Positions 16,434 through 25,414 of a DNA stretch of 64,000 nt are shown in pieces. The notes under the pieces are model-generated. The model was given only the letters and a program-made list of their open reading frames with translations, ran no database searches and was not told where the DNA came from. The position numbers and the translations under genes were made by a program. The stretch's first letter is position 1, and every line of letters starts with the position of its first letter. The stretch covers positions 3,544,311 to 3,608,310 of the forward strand of contig NZ_CP069163.1 of the NCBI RefSeq assembly GCF_018802765.1. Reading direction: 5' to 3'. This stretch comes from Paludibacterium sp. B53371. Its GTDB lineage: Bacteria; Pseudomonadota; Gammaproteobacteria; Burkholderiales; Chromobacteriaceae.

Positions 16434-17648
16434 ATGAGCGAACAGGCCGAGCAGCCGGCAGCGGGCGCGACAGCGAGCCTGATGCACAGTGTCGCCAGCC
16501 TGTTGCTGGGCTATGCCCTGCTGATGATCGGCAATTCGCTGGCCAATACCCAGACCTCGCTGGGTCTGCTGGCCGATGGCGTGCCGGTGGCGATGGCCGG
16601 GGTGATCCAGTCTGCTTATTACGCCGGCTTCTTTATTGGCGGCTTTGCCTTCAATGGCATGGTACGGGTCTATGGCCACCACCGTGCCTTTGCCGTGCTG
16701 GCGGCGGTGGTCTGTCTGGTCGCGCTGGCGCAATCGCTGCTGCATGGTCAGTGGATCTGGCTGCTGAGCCGCTTCTGTAACGGTCTGTCGATCTGTGGCG
16801 TGTTCATGGTGGTGGAAAGCTGGCTCAATGCCCGGGTCAGCAATGCCCAGCGCGGCCAGCTGTTTGCCCTGTACATGATCATTACCTACCTCGGTGCCAG
16901 CGCCGGGCAGTGGATGCTGCGCCTGCCGTTCAGCCAGCCCGGCTGGCAATTCATCGTGGTGGCGATGCTGTTTACCCTGGCCATCGTGCCGGTCACCCTG
17001 ACCCGTGAGCAGCCGCCGGATCAGCAGGAAGCTGTTGCCGACAGTGCCTGGCGTCAGACGCTGCGCGCCCTGTTGCAACTGAACCGGCGCGCACCGCTCG
17101 GCTGGGCTGGCGCCCTGGTGGCGGGCTGCTTCAACAGTAGTTTCTACGCCATGATGCCGGTGCTGCTGGCACAGCTGCATCACACCCCGGAGCGTGTCGG
17201 CGACATCATGGGGCTGGCCCTGCTGTCGGCACCCCTGTTGCAGTGGCCGATGGGCAAGTGGGCGGATCAGGGTAACCGGGCCGAACTGTTGTCACGCAGT
17301 GCGCTGGCCGTACTGGTGGTGGCCTTGCTGCTGAGCCAGTTGCTGTCGACCTGGCTGCTGGTGCCGCTGAACATGCTGCTGGTGTGCATCGCCTTCACGT
17401 TCTACAGCACCCTCAGCGGCATCGTGAACGATGCCATGCCGCCACACCGGCGCGTCGAAGCCAATGCCGTGCTGCTGATGCTGTATGCGCTGGGCGGCAC
17501 CCTTGGCCCGCTGCTGTGTTCCCTGTTCATGAGTTGGCTCGGGCCGTCCGGCTACTTTGTCCTGGATGCCCTGCTGGCTGCCGGCATGCTGGCGGCGGCG
17601 CGCATCTTCGCGGCGGTCAAGCCCTTGCCCCACCCCCTGTCCCCCTGA
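16434..17648 (+). CDS. MFS transporter, YcaD-like
   Basis: A 404-residue inner-membrane transporter with about 12 helices. The first 60 residues (MIGNSLANTQTSLG, VIQSAYYAGFFIGG) and the segment CNGLSICGVFMVVESWLNARV match the YcaD/YfkF-like MFS group of unknown substrate. A TGGAG ribosome site precedes the ATG. It lies upstream of the YqjI-like regulator in the same direction, but 71 bp with an operator palindrome separate them, so the regulator has its own promoter. Confidence 0.85.
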   Translation: MSEQAEQPAAGATASLMHSVASLLLGYALLMIGNSLANTQTSLGLLADGVPVAMAGVIQSAYYAGFFIGGFAFNGMVRVYGHHRAFAVLAAVVCLVALAQSLLHGQWIWLLSRFCNGLSICGVFMVVESWLNARVSNAQRGQLFALYMIITYLGASAGQWMLRLPFSQPGWQFIVVAMLFTLAIVPVTLTREQPPDQQEAVADSAWRQTLRALLQLNRRAPLGWAGALVAGCFNSSFYAMMPVLLAQLHHTPERVGDIMGLALLSAPLLQWPMGKWADQGNRAELLSRSALAVLVVALLLSQLLSTWLLVPLNMLLVCIAFTFYSTLSGIVNDAMPPHRRVEANAVLLMLYALGGTLGPLLCSLFMSWLGPSGYFVLDALLAAGMLAAARIFAAVKPLPHPLSP

Positions 17649-17661
17649 AAATAACTTGCAA

Positions 17662-17700
17662 ATATATCGCAAGATATATATCTTACGACATATCGTAAGA
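17662..17700. promoter_or_regulatory. YqjI-type operator before padR-like gene
   Basis: Two overlapping palindromes: CGCAAGATATATATCTTACG (17668-17687; one mismatch to symmetry) and TCTTACGA-CATA-TCGTAAGA (17681-17700; perfect). They lie 20-58 bp before the regulator ATG, the usual place for autorepression. The 17-bp core recurs before the MFS gene at 12870. Confidence 0.82.
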
Positions 17701-17719
17701 TGTTTTTTCAGGAGGCAAC

Positions 17720-18355
17720 ATGCCGCATCGTACTTGTCATCATGGCCACCGTGCTGGTCTGCGCCGCTTGCTCAGTCATGCCATGGGTCGCCATGGCCAT
17801 CATCGCCATCATGGCGGTGAGCCACACGACAGCGAGGCACTGACGCGCGGACGCAAATTCAGCGCCAGGGACCTGCAACTGATGTTCCTGTCCTTGCTGG
17901 CCGAACAGCCGCGCCATGGCTACGAGCTGATCAAGGAAGTCGAGCAGCGCTCGAAAGGTTATTACACCCCCAGCCCCGGCGTGGTGTACCCGGCGCTGAC
18001 CTATCTGGAAGAAACCGGTCTGGTTGAAGTGGAGGCCGCCGGCAACCGCAAGCTGTACCGCGTCTCGGCAGCCGGCCAGTCACAGCTGGCCGCGGAAAAA
18101 CACCAGGCGGAACTGATGCTGGCCAGCCTGGCGTACATGGGCAAGAAAATGGAAACCATGCGGCGTGCCATGGCGGGCGAAAGCGCCGAGGGCGACGAGT
18201 CCGGCTGGTTGCCCGAGTATCTGGCGGCGCGGCATGGTCTCAAGCGCTTGCTGGTTCTCAAGGCCGAGGCTGATGCGGATGAGCAGCGTCGAATTGCCGC
18301 CATTCTGCAGCGGGCCATCCGCGAAATCGAACAACCGGGAGTCAGCGATGCGTGA
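17720..18355 (+). CDS. yqjI: PadR-family metal-responsive regulator, YqjI-like
   Basis: A 211-residue repressor-type protein. The first 35 residues are histidine-rich (HRTCHHGHRAG, GRHGHHRHHGGEPH), followed by a PadR winged helix (LMFLSLLAEQPRHGYELIKEVE, GYYTPSPGVVYPALTYLEETGLVE) and a helical dimer domain. This architecture matches E. coli YqjI, which binds nickel or iron through its N terminus and represses itself and yqjH. Here the ferric-reductase gene overlaps its 3' end by 8 bp, reproducing that pair in one operon. An AGGAGG ribosome site precedes the ATG. Operator palindromes lie directly upstream. Confidence 0.9.
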   Translation: MPHRTCHHGHRAGLRRLLSHAMGRHGHHRHHGGEPHDSEALTRGRKFSARDLQLMFLSLLAEQPRHGYELIKEVEQRSKGYYTPSPGVVYPALTYLEETGLVEVEAAGNRKLYRVSAAGQSQLAAEKHQAELMLASLAYMGKKMETMRRAMAGESAEGDESGWLPEYLAARHGLKRLLVLKAEADADEQRRIAAILQRAIREIEQPGVSDA

Positions 18356-19157
18356 GGATCTGCAAATCCATCGTGTACGTCACCCCCTGCGTCTGCGTCT
18401 GGCCCAGGTGGTGGCAATTCATCCGCGTGGCGAGCATCGCGTACGGGTGACCTTTCGCGGGCCGGAACTGATCGGTTTTGACTCGCCCGGGTTCGACGAC
18501 CACGTAAAAGTCTTCTTTCCGGCACCTGGCGAAACCCTGCCGCGCCTGCCGTCGCTCGATGCGGATGGTCAGCCGCTGCGTGTGGCCGGCGCGGAACGAC
18601 CGATCGCCCGCGACTATACCCCGCGTCGCTTCAATGCCGAGCGCGGCGAGCTGGAGATCGAGTTCGTGCTGCACGGCGCCGGACCGGCGACCCGCTGGGC
18701 GGCTCAGGCCCGCATCGGCCAGACACTCGGCTTCGGCGGCCCGCGTGGCTCGATGCTGATTCCCCCGCATTTCGACTGGCACTGGCTGATCGGTGACAGC
18801 AGCGCCATGCCGGCCATCAGCCGACGGCTGGAAGACCTGCCGGCACAGGCGCGTGTCGATGTCGTGCTGATGGTCGAACCACCGGTCAAGCCGCTGGTCT
18901 TGCCCAGTGTCGCCCAGGTGACGCAGCACTGGCTGGCCGGCGTGGATCACGCCACGGACGACAGCCCGCTGCAGCAATTGCTGCGCCGCTTGCCCCTGCC
19001 GCCGGGCGAGGGTTTCATCTGGGTGGCGGGTGAACTGGCCACGGTCCGTGCGACGCGCCAGACCCTGCTGGCCAGAGGCATCGACAAGCAGCGCATCCGT
19101 GCGTCGAGCTATTGGCAGCATGGCACCGAGGCCAGCCACGAGACGCTGTCTGACTGA
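18348..19157 (+). CDS. yqjH: Siderophore-interacting protein / ferric-chelate reductase, YqjH-like
   Basis: A 269-residue cytoplasmic flavoprotein that reduces iron in ferric siderophores. The FAD-binding domain has the family motif RDYTPRRF (about residue 86) and HGAGPATRWA; the C-terminal SIP domain ends with GEGFIWVAGELATVRATRQTLL and the typical SSYWQHG. ATG 18348 overlaps the regulator stop by 8 bp, so the two are coupled. Presumably repressed by the upstream YqjI-like protein when nickel or iron is limiting. Confidence 0.9.
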   Translation: MREDLQIHRVRHPLRLRLAQVVAIHPRGEHRVRVTFRGPELIGFDSPGFDDHVKVFFPAPGETLPRLPSLDADGQPLRVAGAERPIARDYTPRRFNAERGELEIEFVLHGAGPATRWAAQARIGQTLGFGGPRGSMLIPPHFDWHWLIGDSSAMPAISRRLEDLPAQARVDVVLMVEPPVKPLVLPSVAQVTQHWLAGVDHATDDSPLQQLLRRLPLPPGEGFIWVAGELATVRATRQTLLARGIDKQRIRASSYWQHGTEASHETLSD

Positions 19158-19193
19158 AAAAACACAGCCTTCAGCCAGGACGTTGCCATCGGC

Positions 19194-19207
19194 TTGATTG
19201 CCGTCAA
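19194..19207. promoter_or_regulatory. FNR-like box upstream of hcp
   Basis: TTGATTGCCGTCAA differs at one position from the FNR/CRP-family consensus TTGAT-N4-ATCAA. It lies 91-104 bp before the hcp ATG. Anaerobic control of hcp by FNR-type proteins is well known, which raises the prior. Confidence 0.72.
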
Positions 19208-19297
19208 GCATTTCAAAAAGTTGTCGAGCCGGTGCCCTTTGGCCCCGGCGCGCTGGCTAGACTGTGGCCCATTCCGATCCCAAACAAGGAGTGAGTC

Positions 19298-20944
19298 ATG
19301 TTCTGTATTCAGTGCGAACAAACCATGCAGTCGCCGGGCGGCAAAGGGTGCAGTTTTTCTCAGGGGATGTGCGGCAAGAGCGCCGAAACCTCGGATCAGC
19401 AGGACTTGCTGGTTGCCGTTTTGCAAGGCTTGTCGGCCTGGGCACTGCAGGCCCGGACTCTGGACATCGTTGATCCTGCCGTGGATGCCTTCGTGCCGCG
19501 CACCTTGTTCGCCACGCTGACCAATGTCAACTTCGACAGCGAACGCATCATTGCCTATACCCGCGAGGCCGTGACATTGCGTGAGGCCCTGGCCGCACGC
19601 TGCCGCGCCCAGCAAGCGCAGATCAGCCTGAGCTTGCCACAGGCGGCCATCCAGCCGGCGGATACCCTGGCCGGCCTGCAGGACCAGGCCACTGAATGGG
19701 CACTGGATCGCGATCTGTTCGATGTCAGCGAAGAAGTGCACGGCCTGCGGCTGCTCTGCCTGTATGGTCTGAAGGGGGCTGCCGCCTATATGGAGCATGC
19801 CCGCGTGCTGGCGCGGCAGGACGCCGCGATTGCCGCTGATTTTCATCAGATGCTGGCGGCGCTGGCCGAGCCTTCTGACCAGGTGGAAAGCCTGCTGGCG
19901 CTGGCCATGTCGATCGGACAGCTGAATTTCCGCATCATGGCCATGCTGGATGACGGCGAAACTGCCATGTTCGGTCATCCGGTGCCGACCCAGGTCAACG
20001 TCAAGCCGGTGGCCGGCAAGGCCATCCTGATTTCCGGTCATGATCTGAAGGACCTGCGCGCCCTGCTGCAGCAGACCGAGGGTACCGGCATCCAGGTCTA
20101 TACCAATGGTGAAATGCTGCCGGCACACGCCTATCCGGAACTCAAGCGCTTCAAGCATCTGGCCGGCAATTACGGCAGCGCCTGGCAAAATCAGCAGCGT
20201 GAGTTCGCCGCCTTTCCGGGCCCGATCATCATGACCTCCAACTGCATCATTGATCCGAATGTCGGTCGCTATGCCGACCGGATTTATACCCGCAGCATTG
20301 TCGGCTGGCCGGGGGTGAAGCATCTGGATGGCGAAGATTTTTCCGCGGTGATTGCTCAGGCACAGGCCATGCCGGGCTTTGCCGCCAGCGAAACGCCGGA
20401 AATGATCACGGTCGGTTTCGGACGTCAGACCCTGTTGTCGGCTGCCGATACCGTGATCGACATGGTGGCGGCCAAGCAGCTGCGTCATGTCTTCCTGATC
20501 GGAGGTTGCGATGGCAGCCGTCAGGAGCGCAGCTATTTTGCCGACTTCGCCCGTGCCGTCCCGCAGGACTGCCTGGTGATGACGCTGGCCTGTGGCAAGT
20601 ACCGCTTCAACCGGCATGATTTCGGCACCATCAACGGTCTGCCGCGCCTGCTGGATGTCGGTCAGTGCAATGATGCCTACTCGGCCGTGATGCTGGCGGT
20701 GACGCTGGCGGAAAAACTCGGCTGTGGTGTCAACGACCTGCCGCTGAGCCTGGTGCTGTCCTGGTTCGAACAGAAGGCCATCGTGATCCTGCTGACCTTG
20801 CTGTCGCTGGGGGTACGCAACATCACTGTCGGTCCGACCGCGCCGGCCTTCCTCAACGATACGCTGCTGGGTGTGCTCAATGAGCGCTTCGGCCTGCGTC
20901 AGATCGGGACGGTGGACGCCGACATGGCGGCCATGCTGGCCTGA
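19298..20944 (+). CDS. hcp: Hybrid-cluster protein / hydroxylamine reductase (class II Hcp)
   Basis: Cytoplasmic iron-sulfur-oxygen enzyme, thought to remove nitric oxide and able to reduce hydroxylamine. The N-terminal cysteines are C3, C6, C18, C25 (C-x2-C-x11-C-x6-C), the class II pattern seen in facultative anaerobes. Hybrid-cluster residues are visible in [49 protein letters not shown] and [12 protein letters not shown]. The length, 548, is normal. GGAGTGAGTC precedes the ATG. No hcr reductase gene is adjacent, so electrons must come from elsewhere. An FNR-like box is upstream and a strong terminator downstream. Confidence 0.97.
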   Translation: MFCIQCEQTMQSPGGKGCSFSQGMCGKSAETSDQQDLLVAVLQGLSAWALQARTLDIVDPAVDAFVPRTLFATLTNVNFDSERIIAYTREAVTLREALAARCRAQQAQISLSLPQAAIQPADTLAGLQDQATEWALDRDLFDVSEEVHGLRLLCLYGLKGAAAYMEHARVLARQDAAIAADFHQMLAALAEPSDQVESLLALAMSIGQLNFRIMAMLDDGETAMFGHPVPTQVNVKPVAGKAILISGHDLKDLRALLQQTEGTGIQVYTNGEMLPAHAYPELKRFKHLAGNYGSAWQNQQREFAAFPGPIIMTSNCIIDPNVGRYADRIYTRSIVGWPGVKHLDGEDFSAVIAQAQAMPGFAASETPEMITVGFGRQTLLSAADTVIDMVAAKQLRHVFLIGGCDGSRQERSYFADFARAVPQDCLVMTLACGKYRFNRHDFGTINGLPRLLDVGQCNDAYSAVMLAVTLAEKLGCGVNDLPLSLVLSWFEQKAIVILLTLLSLGVRNITVGPTAPAFLNDTLLGVLNERFGLRQIGTVDADMAAMLA

Positions 20945-20955
20945 TGAGGTGTGGC

Positions 20956-20994
20956 GGCCAGGGGGCGGCATGACAGGCGCACCCTGGCCTTTTT
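20956..20994 (+). terminator. Intrinsic terminator after hcp
   Basis: Stem GGCCAGGG (20956-20963) and CCCTGGCC (20982-20989) followed by five T, 12 bp after the hcp stop. Confidence 0.88.
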
Positions 20995-20995
20995 C

Positions 20996-21877
20996 CTAGC
21001 CCTGATACAGTTTGATGATGGCCGAGAAGTCCAGACGGCCATCTCCCCGCTGGCTGAGTGCCTGATAAAGCTGCTGAGCCAGTGCGCCCATATAGGCTGG
21101 CTGATGCACCGAGCGGGCGGCCTCCGTGGCCAGTCCCAGATCCTTCAGCATCAGATCGGTGCCAAATCCTCCGCTGTAGCCTCTCCCTGCCGGAGCGGTC
21201 TCGACGACCCCCGGAAACGGGTTGTAAGTCTCCGAGCTCCAGCAGCGTCCGCTGGAAGTATTGATCACCCCGGCCAGCACCTTGCTGTCGATGCCCAGGG
21301 CATCGCCCAGTGCCATGGCCTCCGCCACGGCGGCCATGGAAATCCCCAGTACCAGGTTGTTGCAGATCTTGGCGGTCTGTCCCATGCCCACGGCCCCGCA
21401 GTGCACGATGTGCTTGCCCATGGCGCCAAGCAGCGGCCGGATCTGTTCGAACAGTGCGGCGCCGGCGCCGACCATGAAGGTGAGCGTCCCGGCGGCTGCG
21501 CCCCCGGTGCCGCCGGAGACCGGGGCATCGGCAAACGGGTTGCCCTGATGACCGGCCATGTCGGCAAAGGCCTGAGCACTCGCCGGGTCGATCGTACTGC
21601 AATCGATCAGCGGAATGCCGGGTGCCACCGCCGACAACACCCCCTCTTCGCCACACAATACGCTGCGCACGTGCGCCGCCGCCGGCAGCATGGTGATGAC
21701 GCATTCCACCCCGGCTACGGCCGCCCGCGGTGACGCGACCACCTGTGCGCCGGCCGCCTGCAGCGCCCGCAGGGCAGCGGGATTCAGATCGAACACCTGC
21801 AGGGCATGGCCGGCCTTGAGCAGGTTGTGTGCCATCGGGGCGCCCATATTACCCAGGCCGATAAAGGCGATCTTCAT
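20996..21877 (-). CDS. mmsB: 3-hydroxyisobutyrate dehydrogenase
   Basis: Oxidises 3-hydroxyisobutyrate to methylmalonate semialdehyde with NAD in valine breakdown. The Rossmann motif GLGNMGAPMA (7-16), the substrate motif DAPVSGGTGGA (about 117) and the catalytic lysine in GQTAKICNNLVLG (about 171) are intact over 293 residues. It follows mmsA by 11 bp in the same operon; mmsA uses its product. Confidence 0.95.
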   Translation of the reverse strand: MKIAFIGLGNMGAPMAHNLLKAGHALQVFDLNPAALRALQAAGAQVVASPRAAVAGVECVITMLPAAAHVRSVLCGEEGVLSAVAPGIPLIDCSTIDPASAQAFADMAGHQGNPFADAPVSGGTGGAAAGTLTFMVGAGAALFEQIRPLLGAMGKHIVHCGAVGMGQTAKICNNLVLGISMAAVAEAMALGDALGIDSKVLAGVINTSSGRCWSSETYNPFPGVVETAPAGRGYSGGFGTDLMLKDLGLATEAARSVHQPAYMGALAQQLYQALSQRGDGRLDFSAIIKLYQG

Positions 21878-21888
21878 GCTGAGGCTCC

Positions 21889-23409
21889 TTAGCGCAGACG
21901 GATGGTGGTGTTGACGCCATCGTTGACGGTCTCGTCATCGAACCAGCGCGCGGTCACGGTCTTGGTCTGGGTGTAAAACTGCACCACCTGCTTGCCATAG
22001 GGACCGAGGTCGCCCAGCTTCGAGCCGCGTGAACCGGTGAAGCTGAAGAAGGGCAGCGGTACCGGAATCGGCACATTGATGCCCACCTGGCCCACATCGA
22101 TTTCGGACTGGAACTTGCGTGCGGCAGCGCCGCTTTGCGTGAATAGCCCGACGCCATTGCCGAACGGATTGCGGTTGACCAGCTCAATCGCCTGGTCAAG
22201 CGTGTCCACCGTCATGACCAGCAGCACCGGGCCAAAGATCTCTTCGCGGTAGAGGGTCATCTCGCTGCTGACGTTGTCAAACAGGGTCGGGGCGATGAAG
22301 TTACCCTGCTCATAGCCCGGCACCTGCACATCACGACCATCCAGCAACAAACGGGCGCCTTCTTTCACACCGCTGTCGATCAGGCCGAGAATGCGTTCTT
22401 TGGCCGCACGCGACACCACCGGACCGATATCGGTACCCGGCTCATGGCCGGCATTGACCTTGAGCGTTTTGGTCTTGGCGATGATGTCCGGCAGCCATTC
22501 GGCGGCCCGACCGACCAATACCGCCACCGAGGTGGCCATGCAGCGCTGGCCGGCGGCACCAAACCCTGCGCCGACCAGGGCGTTCACCGTCTGTTCGCGG
22601 TGGGCGTCCGGCAGCACCACGGCGTGGTTCTTCGCGCCCATCATGCACTGCACCCGCTTGCCGTGTTCGCTGGCCAGTTGGTGGACATGGGTGCCGACCG
22701 CGGTCGAGCCCACGAAGGACACCGCCTTGATGGCCTCATGCGTACACAGGGCATCGACCACCTCTTTACCGCCATGCACCACATTGAGCACCCCCCTGGG
22801 GATGCCGGCCTCCAGCGCCAGTTCGACCAGCAGCATGGTGGACAGCGGGTCCTGTTCCGACGGCTTGAGCACGAAGGTGTTGCCGCAGACGATGGCCATG
22901 GGAAACATCCACAGCGGAATCATGGCGGGGAAGTTGAACGGGGTGATGCCGGCGCAGACCCCGATGGGCTGACGCAGGGTATAGGTATCGACACCCCCGG
23001 CGACATTTTCTGCAAATTCGCCCAATTGCAGGGTACCGACCGAGCAGGCATGTTCCACCACTTCCAGGCCGCGGAAGATATCTCCTTCCGCATCGGCCAG
23101 CGTCTTGCCCTGCTCTGCCGTCAGCGTGCGCGCGATCCGCGGCAAATGACAGCGGATCAGCTCCTGAAACTTCAGCATAATGCGCATGCGTGCGCTGATC
23201 GGCGTACTGCGCCATGCGGCAAATGCAGCCTGGGCAGCGGCGATGGCCGCCGCAACTTCGTCACGGGTGGCAAAGGGCACCAGGGCCAGCACCTGCTGAG
23301 TCGCCGGATTGACCACTTCGCGCCATGTCTGGCTTTGCGACTCGACAAACTCGCCATTGATCAACAACTTGACTCGGGAAGGTCCGGCTTGCAGCGGATA
23401 GGGGTTCAT
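21889..23409 (-). CDS. mmsA: Methylmalonate-semialdehyde dehydrogenase (CoA-acylating)
   Basis: A 506-residue aldehyde dehydrogenase that makes propionyl-CoA from methylmalonate semialdehyde in valine catabolism. Landmarks are GITPFNFPAMIPLWMFP, FVGSTAVG, the catalytic Cys290 in GAAGQRCMA, and EEIFGPVL. The GAAGQRCMA context is specific to MmsA rather than other aldehyde dehydrogenases. First gene of mmsAB; a LysR gene diverges 83 bp upstream and is the likely regulator. Upstream valine pathway genes are not in the window. Confidence 0.95.
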   Translation of the reverse strand: MNPYPLQAGPSRVKLLINGEFVESQSQTWREVVNPATQQVLALVPFATRDEVAAAIAAAQAAFAAWRSTPISARMRIMLKFQELIRCHLPRIARTLTAEQGKTLADAEGDIFRGLEVVEHACSVGTLQLGEFAENVAGGVDTYTLRQPIGVCAGITPFNFPAMIPLWMFPMAIVCGNTFVLKPSEQDPLSTMLLVELALEAGIPRGVLNVVHGGKEVVDALCTHEAIKAVSFVGSTAVGTHVHQLASEHGKRVQCMMGAKNHAVVLPDAHREQTVNALVGAGFGAAGQRCMATSVAVLVGRAAEWLPDIIAKTKTLKVNAGHEPGTDIGPVVSRAAKERILGLIDSGVKEGARLLLDGRDVQVPGYEQGNFIAPTLFDNVSSEMTLYREEIFGPVLLVMTVDTLDQAIELVNRNPFGNGVGLFTQSGAAARKFQSEIDVGQVGINVPIPVPLPFFSFTGSRGSKLGDLGPYGKQVVQFYTQTKTVTARWFDDETVNDGVNTTIRLR

Positions 23410-23492
23410 GCAACGGGTCTCCGGATGGGGCTTGTGATCGCAGTATATTTACTCTAATTTCAAGCTCATATAGATAAATAACCCCATCTGAT

Positions 23493-24425
23493 ATGCAAAA
23501 ATCCACAAGCCACACGGCCATGCTGGACTGGGACAATCTGCGCTTCTTCCTGGCGGTAGCGCGCAGTCAGACTGCCAGCGGGGCGGCACGCCGTCTGGGG
23601 GTCGATCACACCACCGTGGCTCGCCGCATTCGTGAGCTGGAGCTGGCCCTGGGCACGGTGTTATTCGAGAAGTCGCGCAGCAGCGGGTTTCTGCTCACGG
23701 CGGAAGGGCGTGAGCTGCTGGCCAGTGCCGATGCCATGGAGAGTCTGGTGCAGGCAGCGCATGAGCAGTTCCACGGCGCCGCGGATTCGCTGGCCGGCAA
23801 TGTGCGCATCGGCGCTACCGAAGGCTTTGGCAGCTATGTGCTGGCACCGCTGCTGGCCGCGTTCAGTGCGCGTCACCCGGCCATCAGCATCGACCTGCTG
23901 CCAGTGCCGCACTTTGTCAGCCTGTCCAAGCGCGAAGCCGATCTGGCGGTGCAGCTGGAACGTCCCGAGCGCGGTCAGTATGTGTCGGTCAGGCTGTGTG
24001 ATTACCGGCTGCGTCTGTATGCCACTCGCGAATACCTGCAAGACCATCCTCCTGTCGTGGTGCCGGCGGATGTCAGGCTGCACGACACCATTGGCTATGT
24101 GGATGATCTGGCCTTCAGCAATGAGCTGCTGTATCTGGAGCGCACCTTGCCCGGCGCTCAGCCGCGCTTTTGCAGTACCAGCGTGATTGCCCAGTATCAG
24201 GCCGTGCTGCAGGGGCGGGCGCTGGCGATTCTGCCCTGCTTCATGGCCGAGCAGGACCCGCGGCTGGTGGCGGTATTGCCGAACCAGATCGAGGTGACAC
24301 GGCATTTCTGGTTGTGTTGCCGCGAGGAGTTGCGCCAGCTGCGCCGCATCGCGGCGCTATGGGATTATCTGCGCACCGAGATGGCGGCGCGTCAGGCCTG
24401 GCTGATGGGCGAGTCGCCGGCTTGA
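23493..24425 (+). CDS. LysR-family regulator, probably of mmsAB
   Basis: A 310-residue LysR protein: N-terminal winged helix (LRFFLAVARSQTASGAARRLGVDHTTVARRI) and a periplasmic-binding-protein-like effector domain. An in-frame ATG at 23520 (MLDWDNLRFF) is the more usual family start; neither start has a clear ribosome site. It diverges from mmsA over an AT-rich 83-bp region, the standard LysR arrangement. Its last 34 bp overlap the convergent histidine kinase gene. Confidence 0.9.
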   Translation: MQKSTSHTAMLDWDNLRFFLAVARSQTASGAARRLGVDHTTVARRIRELELALGTVLFEKSRSSGFLLTAEGRELLASADAMESLVQAAHEQFHGAADSLAGNVRIGATEGFGSYVLAPLLAAFSARHPAISIDLLPVPHFVSLSKREADLAVQLERPERGQYVSVRLCDYRLRLYATREYLQDHPPVVVPADVRLHDTIGYVDDLAFSNELLYLERTLPGAQPRFCSTSVIAQYQAVLQGRALAILPCFMAEQDPRLVAVLPNQIEVTRHFWLCCREELRQLRRIAALWDYLRTEMAARQAWLMGESPA

Positions 24426-25288
24426 TCGCCCTGCCAGGGCAGGTGAAGTGCGGCACAGACACCGCCTTCCGGATTGGGCTGCAGCCGCAGGCGGCCAGCG
24501 GCACCATACAGGCTGTCCAGACGCTGCCGGACATTGGCCAGTCCGACACCGTGGCCGTGCCCGGACGGCGGCATGCCGACGCCGTTGTCGCTGACCGTCA
24601 GCACCAGTTCGTCACCGAGGTGACCGGCACGGATGTGCAGACGGCCGCCCAGCAGGGCGGGTTCGATGCCATGCTTCAGGGCATTTTCCACCAGCGGTTG
24701 CAGCAATAGCGGCGGCAGCGGGTGGGTCAGCAGGCCCGGATCGACTTCCATCTGCCACTGCAGACGCTCACCGAGCCGGATGCCGGCGATGAACAGCAGA
24801 TGGCGGATTACCGTCAGCTCGTCGCCCAGCGTACCCTGCGGCAGGCGTGTGCGCGTCAGCGTGGCGCGCAGGTAATCGTTGAGATGCGCCAGCATCTGCT
24901 TGGCGGTTGCGGCATCCTGGTCGATCAGGCTTTGCACATTGGCCAGCGTGTTGAACAGAAAGTGCGGTTCAATCTGCGCCTGCAGCATGGCCAGCTGGGA
25001 TGCGATTTCCGCCTGGCGTGCCGTTGCCGCTTTCTGCTGCATGACTGCCAGATTGGCGCGATCCGCTGCGGCGCGGTGGGCAAAGATCAGAAAGCCGGAG
25101 ATCGCCAGCGACAGGATCAGTGTCAGCAGCAGGATCGGCCAGCGACGGCCGGGCTGGCTCAGCAGCAGGGCCAGCAGATCGGTCGCACCCAGCCAGCCGG
25201 CCAGCGTCAGCACCAGGCCGATGCCGCAAAACAGCAGGGTGTGGGCCAGCAGCTCGCGCAGGCCGGACTTCAGTGTGGTGTGTCGCAT
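24392..25288 (-). CDS. LytS/AlgZ-type sensor histidine kinase
   Basis: A 298-residue kinase of the His_kinase (LytS/YehU) family. Two membrane segments occupy residues 16-45 and 51-70, with almost no periplasmic part, so it likely senses within the membrane or through a partner. The phosphorylated histidine is His109 in QIEPHFLFNTLANVQ; the ATPase has PLVENALKHG and DNGVGMP. The cognate regulator gene lies upstream in the same direction with a 126-bp gap. Its 3' end overlaps the LysR gene on the other strand by 34 bp. Confidence 0.92.
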   Translation of the reverse strand: MRHTTLKSGLRELLAHTLLFCGIGLVLTLAGWLGATDLLALLLSQPGRRWPILLLTLILSLAISGFLIFAHRAAADRANLAVMQQKAATARQAEIASQLAMLQAQIEPHFLFNTLANVQSLIDQDAATAKQMLAHLNDYLRATLTRTRLPQGTLGDELTVIRHLLFIAGIRLGERLQWQMEVDPGLLTHPLPPLLLQPLVENALKHGIEPALLGGRLHIRAGHLGDELVLTVSDNGVGMPPSGHGHGVGLANVRQRLDSLYGAAGRLRLQPNPEGGVCAALHLPWQGDQAGDSPISQA

Positions 25289-25414
25289 GGGACGCCCCCT
25301 TGATTCGGATCGAGTCTGCAGTCTGCCGTCCGTGCCGCCTGTCGGCAGGGCGATGGGATGAAGCGACCGCCAGGGGGGATGAGCGGTGGCCGGCGCCGAT
25401 GAATGGCGGCAGGC

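Noticed and set aside
19109-20971. 620-codon minus-strand frame opposite hcp
   Set aside because: hcp is certain from its cluster ligands; the antisense frame has no recognisable fold or ribosome site.
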